From Bacillota bacterium (GTDB lineage: Bacteria; Bacillota; Clostridia; Oscillospirales; Butyricicoccaceae): 7,146 nucleotides of DNA. Where the stretch lies: contig JAUZPW010000068.1 in the NCBI GenBank assembly GCA_030705725.1, positions 1 to 7,146 of the forward strand, in the 5' to 3' direction. Each line of letters opens with the position of its first letter. Position 1 is the stretch's first letter. The translations under genes and the position numbers were made by a program. This document shows, piece by piece, positions 6,898 to 7,146 of the stretch. The notes below the pieces were generated by a model. That model ran no database searches and had not been told where the DNA came from. It was given only the letters and a program-made list of their open reading frames with translations.

Positions 6898-7146
6898 ATG
6901 CTTGCAAAACGGATCTTACCGTGCCTTGACGTGCAAGGCGGCAGAGTTGTCAAGGGCGTTAATTTCGTTAAGCTGCGCGATGCGGGAGACCCGGTCGAGC
7001 TTGCTAAGTTTTACAGCGCGGAAGGCGCAGACGAGATCGTTTTTCTTGATATAACGGCTACGAGCGACAACCGGGCGTCCATGACTGACGTAATAGAACG
7101 TACCGCGCGAGAGGTATTTGTGCCTTTGACCGTGGGCGGCGGAATC
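6898..7146 (+). CDS. hisF: Imidazole glycerol phosphate synthase, cyclase subunit HisF (N-terminal part; runs off window)
   Basis: HisF uses ammonia delivered by HisH to turn PRFAR into imidazole glycerol phosphate and AICAR. Only 83 codons of an expected ~250 are present, because the window ends inside the gene. The opening MLAKRILPCLDV contains the catalytic Asp11; VKGVNF, LRDAGDPVELAKFY, DEIVFLDITATSDN and the terminal PLTVGGGI (phosphate-binding glycines) match HisF block by block. These features separate it from the homologous barrel HisA. The ATG follows the hisA TAG with no gap. GGCGGT at 6885-6890 or AGAGG at 6882-6886 could serve as ribosome binding site. It is intact as far as visible, and the second catalytic Asp lies beyond the window. 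Confidence 0.96.
   Translation, partial: MLAKRILPCLDVQGGRVVKGVNFVKLRDAGDPVELAKFYSAEGADEIVFLDITATSDNRASMTDVIERTAREVFVPLTVGGGI

Overview
The window holds the 3' end of a polC gene followed by a histidine biosynthesis operon, all on the + strand. PolC is the Gram-positive type of replicative DNA polymerase III alpha subunit. Together with a short HisG paired with HisZ and the gene order hisZ-hisG-hisD-hisC-hisB-hisH-hisA-hisF, it points to a Bacillota bacterium, most likely a member of the Clostridia. The species cannot be named from this sequence.

Layout: positions 2-739 encode about the last 245 residues of PolC, ending in a sliding-clamp-binding peptide. This frame is broken by one in-frame TGA at 125-127. 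A 101-bp AT-rich gap (740-840) follows. It carries a strong-looking sigma-A-type promoter (TTGACA, 17-bp spacer, TGn-extended -10) overlapped by an 18-bp imperfect palindrome that could be an operator. Eight his genes then run with almost no spacing to the end of the window, and hisF is cut off after 83 codons. No other gap exceeds 4 bp, and no RNA gene, mobile element, CRISPR array or long repeat was seen.

The genes work as one pathway. HisZ and short HisG together catalyse and feedback-regulate the first step, PRPP plus ATP to phosphoribosyl-ATP. HisA isomerises ProFAR to PRFAR, and HisH with HisF turns PRFAR and glutamine-derived ammonia into imidazole glycerol phosphate and AICAR. HisB dehydrates that product, HisC transaminates it, and HisD carries out the last two oxidations to histidine. 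The HisI and HisE activities and the histidinol-phosphate phosphatase are not in the window. hisI or hisIE may lie downstream of hisF, and HisB here is only the dehydratase.

Tightly packed junctions (4-bp ATGA overlaps at hisZ/hisG and hisH/hisA, an 11-bp overlap at hisG/hisD, and gaps of 0-4 bp elsewhere) indicate one transcript with translational coupling. I found no undescribed system. The points that merit a second look are the in-frame stop in an otherwise conserved, normally essential polymerase gene, and the palindrome sitting on the his promoter. The other findings are minor.
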